Shown: positions 36,270 to 48,290 of the stretch, in pieces
Layout of the letters: each line of letters opens with the position of its first letter
Position numbering within the stretch: the stretch's first letter is position 1
Assembly: GCA_033782935.1 (NCBI GenBank)
Contig: JAWQEG010000410.1
Location: 248,001 to 312,000 of the forward strand
Direction: 5' to 3'
DNA: 64,000 bases
Origin: Petrolisthes cinctipes
Lineage: Eukaryota > Arthropoda > Malacostraca > Decapoda > Porcellanidae
The notes under the pieces: model-generated
Seen by the model: only the letters and a program-made list of their open reading frames with translations
The model's database searches: none
Told to the model about the DNA's origin: nothing
Made by a program: the position numbers and the translations under genes

Positions 36270-39200
36270 CGATATTTTGGGGTCCCTGAAGCGATCTGGA
36301 CATGCCTACTCCGTTTTAGAGTATTTTCAAAATACAGGCCTAAAACATGCTGAAAGTCGATATTATAGGTGCCCAAAGTCAATATGTGCATGCATCTTCT
36401 GTACCCGTTTATATCTCAAATTCAGGCTCAAAACACCCGAAAATTCGATATTTTTGGGTCCCAGAAGCGATTTGTACATGCCTACTCAGTGCTAGAATAT
36501 TTTCAAAATATAGGTCCAAAACATGCTAAATATCGATATTTTAGGTGCCTAAAGTCAATATCTCAAATTCAGTCCCAAAACACCCGAAAATTCGATATTT
36601 AGGGGTCCCCTGAAGCGATCTGTACATGCCCAGTCCGTGTTAGAGTATTTTCAAAATACAGGCCTAAAACATACTGAAAATCGATCTTTTAGGTGACCAA
36701 AAGTCGATATGTGCATTCATCTTCAGTACCCGTTTATATCTTAAATTTAGGCTCATAACACCCGAAAATTCGATATTTTCGGGTCCCAGAAGCGATCTGT
36801 ACATGCCTACTCAGATATAGGCCCAAAACATGCTGAAAATCGATATTTTAGGTGCACAAAGTCAATATGTGTATGCATCTTCTTCACCCTTTTATATCCC
36901 AAATTCAACCTAAAAACACCCGAAAATTCGATATTTTTGGGTCCCAGAAGCGATATGTACATGCCAACCTCGTGTTAGATTTTTTTTTTAAATACAGGCC
37001 CAAAACATGCTGAAAATCGATATTTTAGGTGCCCAAAGTCAATATGCGTATGCATCTTCTGTACCCGTTTATATCTCAAATTCAGGCTGAAAACACCCGA
37101 AAATATGATACTTTGGGGTCACAGAAGCGATCTGAACATGTCTACTCAGTGCTAGAATGTTTTCAAAATATAGGCTCAAAACTTGTTAAAAATCGATATT
37201 TTAAGTATCCAAAGTCGATATGTGCATGCATCTTCTGTACCTGTTTATATCTCAAATTCATGCTCAAAACACCCGAAAATTCGGTATTTTTGGGTCCAAG
37301 AAGCGATCTGTACATGCCTACTCCTATTTAGAATGTTTTCAAGATACAGACCCAAAACATGCTAAAAATCAATATTTTAGGTGTCCAAAAGTTGATATGT
37401 GCATGCATCTTCAGTACCCATTTATATCTCAAATTCAGGCTCAAAACACTCGAAAATTTGATATTTTGAGGTTCCAGAAGCGATCTCCACATGCCTACTC
37501 CGTGTTAGAGTATTTTCAAATTACAGGCCCAAAACATACTAAAAATCGATCTTTTAGGTGCCCAAAAGTCGATATGTGCATGCATCTTCTGTACCCGTTT
37601 ATATCTCAAATTCAACCTCAAAACACTCGAAAATTCGATATTTTTGGGTCCCAGAAGCGATCTGTACATGCCTATTCAGTGCTAGAATATTTTCAAAATT
37701 TAGGCTTAAAACATGCTTAAAATCGATATTTTAAGTGTCCATATTCGATATGTGCATGTATCTTCTGTACCCGTTTATATCTCAAATTCAACCTCAAAAC
37801 ACCCTAAAATTCGATATTTTTGGGTGCCAGAAGCGATCTGTACATGCCTACTCAGTGCTAGAATGTTTTCAAAATATAGGCTCAAAACATGCTAAAAATC
37901 GATATTTTAGGTGCCTAGAGTCGATATATTAAATTCAAGCCCAAAACACCAGAAAATTCGAAATTTTGGGGTCCCAGAAGCGATCTGTACATGCCTAATC
38001 CGTGTTAGAGTATTTTCAAAATACAGGCGCAAATTACTGTATATTGAAAATCGATCTTTTAGGTGCCAAAAGTCGATATGTGCATGCATCTTCTGTTTCC
38101 GTTTATATCTCAAATTCAGGTTCCTAACACCCGGAATTCGATATTTTGGGGTCCCAGAAGCGATCAGATACAGGCCCAAAACATGCTGAAATTCTATATT
38201 TTAGGTGCCTAAAGTCGATATGTGTATGCATCTTCTGTACCCGTTTATATCTCAAATTCAGGTCCAAAACACCTGAAAATTCGATATTTTGGGATCCCAG
38301 AAGCGATCTGTACATGCCTAGTCAGTGCTAGAATGTTTTCAAAATATAGGCTCAAAACATGCTAAAAATCGATATTTTAAGTGTTCAAAGTCGATATGTG
38401 AATACATCTTCTGTACCCGTTTATATCTCAAATTCAGGCTCAAAACACCCGAAATTTCGATATTTTAGGGTCCAAGGAGCGATCTGTACATGCCTACTCA
38501 GTGCTAGAATATTTTCAAAATATAGACCCAAAACATGCTCAAAATCGATATTTTAAGTGTCCAAAGTCAATATGTGCATGCATCTTCTGTACCCGTTTAT
38601 ATCTCAAATTCAGGCTCAAAACACCCGAAAATTCGATATTTTGGAGTCCCAGAAGCGATATGTACATGCCTACTCAGTGCTAGAATATTTTCAAAATATA
38701 GACCCAAAACATGCTAAAAATCGATATTTTAAGTGTCCAAAGTCGATATGTGCATGCATCTTCTGTACCCGTTTATATCTCAAATTCAGGATCAAAACAC
38801 CCGAAAATTCGGTATTTCGGGGTCCTAGAAGCGATCAGTACATGCCTACTCCTAGTTAGAATGTTTTCAAGATACAGGCCCAAAATATGCTGAAAATCGA
38901 TATTTTATGTGCCCAAAAGTCGATATGTGCATGCATCTTCTGTACCCGTTTATATCTCAAATTCAGGCTCAAAACACCCGAAAATTCGATATTTTGGGGT
39001 CCCAGAAGCGATCTGTACATGCCTACTCAGTGCTAGAATATTTTCAAAATATAGACCCAAAACATGCTAGAAATAGATATTTTAGGTGCCCAAAGTCGAT
39101 ATCTCAAATTCAGGCCCAAAACACCCGAAAATCCGATATTTTGGAGTCCCAGAAGCGATCTGTACATGCCTACTCCGTGTTAGAGTATTTTCAAAATACA

Positions 39201-42200
39201 GGCCCAAATTACTGTATACTGAAAATCGGTCTTTTTGGTGCCCAAAGTCGATATGTGCATGCATCTTCTGTTTCAGTTTATATCTCAAATTCAGGTTCCT
39301 AACACCCGGAAATTCGATATTTTGGAGTCCAAGAAGCGATCTGTACATGCCTACTCAGATACAGGCCCAAAACATGCTGAAAATCGATATTTTAGGTGCC
39401 CAAAGTCGATATGTGTATGCATCTTTTGCAACCGTTTATATCCCAAATTCAACCTCAAAACACCCGAAAATTCGATATTTTTGGGTCCCAGAAGCGATCT
39501 GTACATGCCTACTCAGGTCTAGAATTTTTTCAAAATATAGGCTCAAAACATGCTCAAAATCGATATTTTAGGTGACCAAAAGTTGATATGTGAATGCATC
39601 TTCAGTACCCGTTTATATCTCAAATTCAGGCTCAAAACACCGGAAAATTTGATATTTTGGGGTCCCAAAAGCGATCTGTACATGCCTACTCAGTGCTAGA
39701 ATATTTTCAAAATATAGACCCAAAACATGCTAAAAATCGATATTTTAGTTGCCCAAAGTCGATATCTCAAATTCAGGCCCAAAACACCCGAAAATTCGTT
39801 ATTTTGGGGTCCCAGAAGCGATCTGTACATGCCTAATCCGTGTTAGAGTATTTTCAAAATACAGGCCCAAAACATACTGGAAATCGATCTTTTAGGTGCC
39901 CAAAAGTTGATATGTGCATGCATCTTCTGTACCCGTTTAAATCTCAAATTCAGGTTCCAAACACCCGGAAATTCGATATTTTGGGGTCCCAGAAGCGATC
40001 TGTACATGCCTATTCAGATACAGGCCCAAAACATGCTGTAAATCAATATTTTAGGTGCCCCAAGTCAATATGTGTATGCATCTTCTGCAACCGTTTATAT
40101 TCCAAATTCAACCTCAAAACACGCGAAAATTCGATATTTTTCGGTCCCAGAAGCGATCTGTACATGCCTACTCAGTACTAGAATGTTTTCAAAATATAGG
40201 CTCAAAACATGCTAAAAATCGATATTTTTAGTGTCAAAAGTCGATCTTCTGTACCCGTTTATATCTTAAATTCAGTCTCAAAACACTCGAAAATTCGGTA
40301 TTTTTGGATCCTAGAAGCGATATGTACATGCCTACTCCTAGTTAGAATGTTTTCAAGATACAGAATCAAAACATGCTCAAAATCGATATTTTAGGTGCCC
40401 AAAAGTTGATAGGTGCATGCATCTTCAGTACCCGTTTATATATTAAATACAGGCTCAAAACACCCGAAAATTTGATATTTTGGAGTCCCAGAAGCGATAT
40501 GTCCATGCCTACTCCGTGTTAGAGTATTTTCAAAATACAGGCCCAAAACATACTGAAAATCGATCTTTTAGGTGCCCAAAAGTCGATATGTGCGTGCATC
40601 TTCTGTACCCGTTTATATCTCAAATTCAGGCTCCAAACACCCGAAAATTCGATATTTTGGGGTCCCAAAAGCGATCTGTACATGCCTACTCAGTGCTAGA
40701 ACATTTTCAAAATATAGACCCAAAACATGCTAAAAATCGATATTTTAGGTGCCTAGAGTCGATATATCAAATTCAAGCCCAAAACACCGGAAAATTCGAT
40801 ATTTTAGGGTCCCAGAAGCGATCTGTACATGCCTACTCCGTGTTAGAGTATTTTCGAAATACAGACCCAAAACATACTAAAAATCAATCTTTTAGGTGCC
40901 CAAAAGTCGATATGTGCATGCATCTTCTGTACCCGTTTATATCTCAAATTCAACCTCAAAACAACCTAAAATTCGATATTTTTGGGTCCCAGAAGCGATC
41001 TGTACATGCCTACTTAGTGCTAGACTTTTTTTCAAAATATAGGCTCAAAACATGCTAAAAATCGATATTTTTATTTTCCAAAGTCGTACTTTTGTACCCG
41101 TTTATATCTTAAATTCAGGATCAAAACACTCGAAAATTCGGTATTTTTGGGTCCTAGAAGCGATATGTACATGCCTACTCCTAGTTAAAATGTTTTCAAA
41201 ATACAGACCCAAAACATGCTCAAAATCGATATTTTAGGTGCCCAAAGTTGTTATGTGCATGCATCTTCAGTACACGTTTATATATCAAATTCAGGGTCAA
41301 AACACCCGAAAATTCGATATTTTGGGGTCCCTGAAGCGATCTGTACATGCCTACTCACTGCTAGAATATTTTCAAAATATAGTCCCAAAACATGCTAAAA
41401 ATCGATAGTTTAGGTGCCCAAAGTCGATATCTCAAATTCAGGCCCAAAACACCCGAAAATTCGATATTTTGGGGTCCCAGAAGCGATCTGTACATGACTA
41501 CTCCATATTAGAGTATTTTCAAAATACAGGCCCAAAACATACTGAAAATCGATCTTTTAGGTGCCCAAAATTCGATATGTGCAAGCATCTTCTGTACCCG
41601 TTTATATCTCAAATTCAGGCTCAAAACACCCGAAAATTCGATATTTTGGAGTCCCAGAAGCGATCTGTACAAGCCTACTCAGTGCTAGAATATTTTCAAA
41701 ATATAGACCCAAAACATGCTCAAAATCGATATTTTAAGTGTCCAAAGTCAATATGTGCATGCATCTTCTGTACCCGTTTATATCTCAAATTCAGGCTCAA
41801 AACACCCGAAAATTCGATATTTTGGGGTCCCAGAAGCGATCTGTACATGCCTACTCAGTGCTAGAATATTTTCAAAATATAGACCCAAAACATGCTAGAA
41901 ATAGATATTTTAGGTGCCCAAAGTCGATATCTCAAATTCAGGCCCAAAACACCCGAAAATCCGATATTTTGGAGTCCCAGAAGCGATCTGTACATGCCTA
42001 CATCGTGTTAGAGTATTTTCAAAATACAGGAACAAATTACTGTATACTGAAAACCGATCTTTTTGGTGCCCAAAGTCGATATGTGCATGCATCTTCTGTT
42101 TCCGTTTATATCTCAAATTCAGGTTCCTAACACCCGGAAATTCGATATTTTGGGGTCCAAGAAGCGATCTGTACATGCCTACTCAGATACAGGCCCAAAA

Positions 42201-43553
42201 CATGCTGAAAATCGATATTTTAGGTGCCCAAAGTCGATATCTCAAATTCAGGCCCAAAACACCCGAAAATTCGATATTTTGGGGTCCCAGAAGCGATCTG
42301 TGCATGACTACTCCATATTAGAGTATTTTCAAAATACAGGCCCAAAACATACTGAAAATCGATCTTTTAGGTGCCCAAAATTCGATATGTGCAAGCATCT
42401 TCTGTACCCGTTTATATCTCAAATTTAGGCTCAAAACACCCGAAAATTCGATATTTTGGAGTCCCAGAAGCGATCTGTACATGCCTACTCAGTGCTAGAA
42501 TATTTTCAAAATATAAACCCAAAACATGCTCAAAATCGATATTTTAAGTGTCCAAAGTCAATATGTGCATGCATCTTCTGTACCCGTTTATATCTCAAAT
42601 TCAGGCTCAAAAAACCCGAAAATTCGATATTTTGGAGTCCCAGAAGCGATATGTACATGCTTACTCCGTGTTAGAGTATTTTCAAAATATAGGCTCAAAA
42701 CATGCTAAAAATCGATATTTTAAGTTTCCAAAGTCGATCTTCTGTACCCGTTTATATCTTAAATTTAGGCTCAAAACACTCGAAAATTCGGTATTTTTGG
42801 ATCCTAGAAGCGATATGTACATGCCTACTCCTTGTTAGAATGTTTTCATGATACAGACCCAAAACATGCTCAAAATCGATATTTTAGGTGCCCAAAAGTT
42901 GATATGTGAATGCATCTTCAGTACCCGTTTATATATCAAATTCAGGCTCAAAACACCCGAAAATTCGATATTTTGGAGTCCCAGAAGCGATATGTACATG
43001 CCTACTCCGTGTTAGAGTATTTTCAAAATACAGGCCCAAAACATACTGAAAATAGATCTTTTAGGTGCCCAAAAGTTGATATGTGAATGCATCTTCTGTA
43101 CCCGTTTATATCTCAAATTCAGGCTCCAAACACCCGAAAATTCGATATTTTGGGGTCCCAAAAGCGTTCTGTACATGCCTACTCAGTGCTAGAACATTTT
43201 CAAAATATAGACCCAAAACATGCTAAAAATCGATATTTTAGGTGCTGCAAGTCAATATGTGTATGCATCTTCTGCAACCGTTTATATTCCAAATTCAACC
43301 CCAAAACACCTGAAAATTCGATATTTTTCGATCCCAGAAGCGATCTGTACATGCCTACTCAGTGCTAGAATGTTTTCAAAATATAGGCTCAAAACATGCT
43401 AAAAATCGATATTTTAAGTTTCCAAAGTCGTACTTTTGTACCCGTTTATATCTTAAATTCAGGATCAAAACACTCGAAAATTCGGTATTTTTGGGTCCTA
43501 GAAGCGATATGTACATGACTACTCCTAGTTAGAATGTTTTCAAAATACAGACC
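36270..43553 (+). repeat. Region 6: mixed monomers with TTACTGTA marker copies
   Basis: Irregular mixture of all length classes. Three copies of the marker monomer with CAAATTACTGTATACTG lie at 38031, 39206 and 42034. The block 38930-39385 recurs at 41758-42213 (offset 2828 bp). A short A-half variant missing about 15 bp (AGTCGATCTTCTGTACCCG) occurs near 40240 and 42735, and a related AAAGTCGTACTTTTGTACCC form near 41080, 43427 and 49787. No gene was found. Confidence 0.8.
39206..39221 (+). repeat. AAATTACTGTATACTG marker junction (one of six)
   Basis: At the start of half A the usual CAAAACATACTG is replaced by CAAATTACTGTATACTG, five bases longer. Copies start at 38031, 39206, 42034, 51221, 54296 and 55812. 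In five of the six the preceding monomer is the 147-bp form with GAAATAGATATTTT or a close relative, and four of the six are followed by TTCAGGTTCCTAACACCCGG or TTCAGGTTACTAAC. It is a useful lineage marker for segmental duplications across 38-56 kb. Confidence 0.88.
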
Positions 43554-46500
43554 CAAAACATGCTCAAAATCGATATTTTAGGTGCCCAAAGTCGATATCT
43601 AAAATTGAGGCCCAAAACACCCGAAAATTCGATATTTTGGGGTCCCAGAAGCGATCTGTACATGACTACTCCATATTAGAGTATTCTCAAAATACAGGCC
43701 CAAAACATACTGAAAATCGATCTTTTAGGTGCCCAAAAGTCGATATGTGCATGCATCATCTGTACCCGTTTAAATCTCAAATTCAGGTTCCAAACAACCG
43801 GAAATTCGATATTTAGGGGTCCCAGATGCGATCTGTACTGGCCTATTCAGATACACGCCCAAAACATGCTGAAAATCGATATTTTAGATGCCCAAAGTCA
43901 ATATGTGCATGCATCTTCTGTACCCGTTTATATCTCAAATTCAGGCTCAAAACAACCGAAAATTCGATATTTTGGAGTCCCAGAAGCGATATGTACATGC
44001 TTACTCCGTGTTAGAGTATTTTCAAAATATAGGCTCAAAACATGCTAAAAATCGATATTTTAAGTGTCCAAAATCGATATGTGCATGCATCTTATGTACC
44101 CGTTTATATCTCAAATTCAGGATCAAAACACCCGAAAAATCGGTATTTCGGGGTGCTTTATGCGATCAGTACATGCCTACTCCTAGTTAGAATGTTTTCA
44201 AGATACAGACCCAAAACATACTTAAAAATCGATATTTTAGGTCCCCAAAAGTCGATATGGGCATGCATCTTCAGTACCCGTTTATATCTCAAATTCAGGG
44301 TCAAAACACCCGAAAATTCGATATTTTGGTGTCCCAGAAGCGATCTGTACATGCCTACTCACTGCTAGAATATTTTCAAAATATAGTCCCAAAACATGCT
44401 AAAAATCGATATTTTAGGTGCCCAAAGTCGATATCTAAAATTCAGGCCCAAAACACCCGAAAATTTGATATTTTGGGGTCCCAGAAGCGATCTGTACATG
44501 ACTACTCCATATTAGAGTATTTTCAAAATACAGGCCCAAAACATACAGAAAATCGATCTTTTAGGTGCCCAAAAGTCGATATGTGCATGCATCTTCTGTA
44601 CCCGTTTATATCTCTAATTCAGGTTCCAAACACCCGGAAATTCGATATTTTGGGGTCCCAGATGCGATCTGTACTGGCCTATTCAGATACACGCCCAAAA
44701 CATGCTGAAAATCGATATTTTAGGTGCCCAAAGTCAATATGTGCATGCATCTTCTGTACCCGTTTATATCTCAAATTCAGGCTCAAAACAACCGAAAATT
44801 CGATATTTTGGAGTCCCAGAAGCGATATGTACATGCTTACTCCGTGTTAGAGTATTTTCAAAATATAGGCTCAAAACATGCTAAAAATCGATATTTTAAG
44901 TGTCCAAAATCGATATGTGCATGCATCTTATGTACCCGTTTATATCTCAAATTCAGGATAAAAACACCCGAAAAATCGGTATTTCGTGGTGCTTTTTGCG
45001 ATCAGTACATGCCTACTCCTAGTTAGAATGTTTTCAAGATACAGACCCAAAACATACTTAAAAATCGATTTTTTAGGTGCCCAAAAGTCGATATGGGCAT
45101 GCATCTTCAGTACCCGTTTATATCTCAAATTCAGGGTCAAAACACCCGAAAATTCGATATTTTGGGGTCCCAGAAGCGATCTGTACATGCCTACTCACTG
45201 CTAGAATATTTTCAAAATATAGTCCCAAAACATGCTAAAAATCGATATTTTAGGTGCCCAAAGTCGATATCTAAAATTCAGGCCCAAAACACCCGAAAAT
45301 TCGATATTTTGGGGTCCCAGAAGCGATCTGTATATGACTACTCCATATTAGAGTATTTTCAAAATACAGGCCCAAAACATACTGAAAATCGATCTTTTAG
45401 GTGCCCAAAAGTCGATATATGCATGCATCTTCTGTACCCGTTTATATCTCAAATTCAGGTTCCAAACACCAGGAAATTCGATATTTTGGGGTCCCAGATG
45501 CGATCTGTACTGGCCTATTCAGATACACGCCCAAAACATGCTGAAAAACGATATTTTAGGTGCCCAAAGTCAATATGTGCATGCATCTTATGTACCCGTT
45601 TATATCTCAAATTCAGGATCAAAACACCCGAAAAATCGGTATTTCGGGGTGCTTTATGCGATCACTACATGCCTACTCCTAGTTAGAATGTTTTCAAGAT
45701 ACAGACCCAAAACATACTTAAAAATCGATATTTTAGGTGCCCAAAAGTCGATATGGGCATGCATCTTCAGTACCCGTTTATATCTCAAATTCAGGGTCAA
45801 AACACCCGAAAATTCGATATTTTGGTGTCCCAGAAGCGATCTGTACATGCCTACTCACTGCTAGAATATTTTCAATATATAGTCCCAAAACATGCTAAAA
45901 ATCGATATTTTAGGTGCCCAAAGTCGATATCTAAAATTCAGGCCCAAAACACCTGAAAATTTGATATTTTGGGGTCCCAGAAGCGATCTGTACATGACTA
46001 CTCCATATTAGAGTATTTTCAAAATACAGGCCCAAAACATACAGAAAATCGATCTTTTAGGTGCCCAAAAGTCGATATGTGCATGCATCTTCTGTACCCG
46101 TTTATATCTCAAATTCAGGTTCCAAACACCCGGAAATTCGATATTTTGGGGTCCCAGATGCGATCTGTACTGGCCTATTCAGATACACGCCCAAAACATG
46201 CTGAAAATCGATATTTTAGGTGCCCAAAGTCAATATGTGCATGCATCTTCTGTACCCGTTTATATCTCAAATTCAGGCTCAAAACAACCGAAAATTCGAT
46301 ATTTTGGAGTCCCAGAAGCGATATGTACATGCTTACTCCGTGTTAGAGTATTTTCAAAATATAGGCTCAAAACATGCTAAAAATCGATATTTTAAGTGTC
46401 CAAAATCGATATGTGCATGCATCTTATGTACCCGTTTATATCTCAAATTCAGGATAAAAACACCCGAAAAATCGGTATTTCGGGGTGCTTTTTGCGATCA

Positions 46501-48290
46501 GTACATGCCTACTCCTAGTTAGAATGTTTTCAAGATACAGACCCAAAACATACTTAAAAATCGATTTTTTAGGTGCCCAAAAGTCGATATGGGCATGCAT
46601 CTTCAGTACCCGTTTATATCTCAAATTCAGGGTCAAAACACCCGAAAATTCGATATTTTGGGGTCCCAGAAGCGATCTGTACATGCCTACTCACTGCTAG
46701 AATATTTTCAAAATATAGTCCCAAAACATGCTAAAAATCGATATTTTAGGTGCCCAAAGTCGATATCTAAAATTCAGGCCCAAAACACCCTAAAATTCGA
46801 TATTTTGGGGTCCCAGAAGCGATCTGTACATGACTACTCCATATTAGAGTATTTTCAAAATACAGGCCCAAAACATACTGAAAATCGATCTTTTAGGTGC
46901 CCAAAAGTCGATATGTGCATGCATCTTCTGTACCCGTTTATATCTCAAATTCAGGTTCCAAACACCCGGAAATTCGATATTTTGGGGTCCCAGATGCGAT
47001 CTGTACTGGCCTATTCAGATACACGCCCAAAACATGCTGAAAATCGATATTTTAGGTGCCCAAAGTCAATATGTGCATGCATCTTCTGTACCCGTTTATA
47101 TCTCAAATTCAGGCTCAAAACAACCGAAAATTCGATATTTTTGAGTCCCAGAAGCGATATGTACATGCTTACTCCGTGTTAGAGTATTTTCAAAATATAG
47201 GCTCAAAACATGCTAAAAATCGATATTTTAAGTGTCCAAAATGGATATGTGCATGCATCTTATGTACCCGTTTATATCTCAAATTCAGGATCAAAACACC
47301 CGAAAAATCGGTATTTCGGGGTGCTTTATGCGATCAGTACATGCCTACTCCTAGTTAGAATGTTTTCAAGATACAGACCCAAAACATACTTAAAAATCGA
47401 TATTTTAGGTGCCCAAAAGTCGATATGGGAATGCATCTTCAGTACCCGTTTATATCTCAAATTCAGGGTCAAAACACCCGAAAATTCGATATTTTGGGGT
47501 CCCAGAAGCGATCTGTACATGCCTACTCACTGCTAGAATATTTTCAAAATATTGTCCCAAAACATGCTAAAAATCGATATTTTAGGTGCCCAAAGTCGAT
47601 ATCTAAAATTCAGGCCCAAAACACCCTAAAATTCGATATTTTGGGGTCCCAGAAGCGATCTGTACATGACTACTCCATATTAGAGTATTTTCAAAATACA
47701 GGCCCAAAACATACTGAAAATCGATCTTTTAGGTGCCCAAAAGTCGATATGTGCATGCATCTTCTGTACCCGTTTATATCTCAAATTCAGGTTCCAAACA
47801 CCCGGAAATTCGATATTTTGGGGTCCCAGATGCGATCTGTACTGGCCTATTCAGATACACGCCCAAAACATGCTGAAAATCGATATTTTAGGTGCCCAAA
47901 GTCAATATGTGCATGCATCTTCTGTACCCGTTTATATCTCAAATTCAGGCTCAAAACAACCGAAAATTCGATATTTTTGAGTCCCAGAAGCGATATGTAC
48001 ATGCTTACTCCGTGTTAGAGTATTTTCAAAATATAGGCTCAAAACATGCTAAAAATCGATATTTTAAGTGTCCAAAATGGATATGTGCATGCATCTTATG
48101 CACCCGTTTATATCTCAAATTCAGGATCAAAACACCCGAAAAATCGGTATTTCGGGGTGCTTTATGCGATCAGTACATGCCTACTCCTAGTTAGAATGTT
48201 TTCAAGATACAGACCCAAAACATACTTAAAAATCGATATTTTAGGTGCCCAAAAGTCGATATGGGCATGCATCTTCAGTACCCGTTTATA
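43554..48290 (+). repeat. 836-bp pentamer higher-order repeat array
   Basis: The unit has five monomers: m1 176 bp (GTCAATATG, ACAACCGAAAATTCG), m2 176 bp (AAGTGTCCAAAA, GGGGTGCTTTATGCG), m3 178 bp (CATACTTAAAAATCG, GATATGGGCATGC), m4 147 bp (GATATCTAAAATTCAGG, ATGACTACTCCATATTAG) and m5 159 bp (GTACTGGCCTATTCAGATAC); the sum is 836. Copies start at 43860, 44696, 45532 (660 bp), 46192, 47028 and 47864 (partial). Monomers m4 and m5 of an earlier copy occupy 43554-43859. The last copy departs from the pattern within m3 near 48290. Copies are nearly identical, the most homogeneous stretch of the window, so this is probably the youngest amplification. Confidence 0.95.
45532..46191 (+). repeat. 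660-bp HOR copy with m1/m2 fusion monomer
   Basis: This copy is exactly 176 bp shorter than its neighbours. It begins as m1 (GTCAATATG at 45570-45578) but continues as m2 (CTTATGTACCC, then GGATCAAAACACCC). The switch therefore lies between about 45573 and 45590, in sequence common to both monomers. This is the expected product of unequal crossing-over, or equivalent deletion, in perfect monomer register. Confidence 0.93.
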
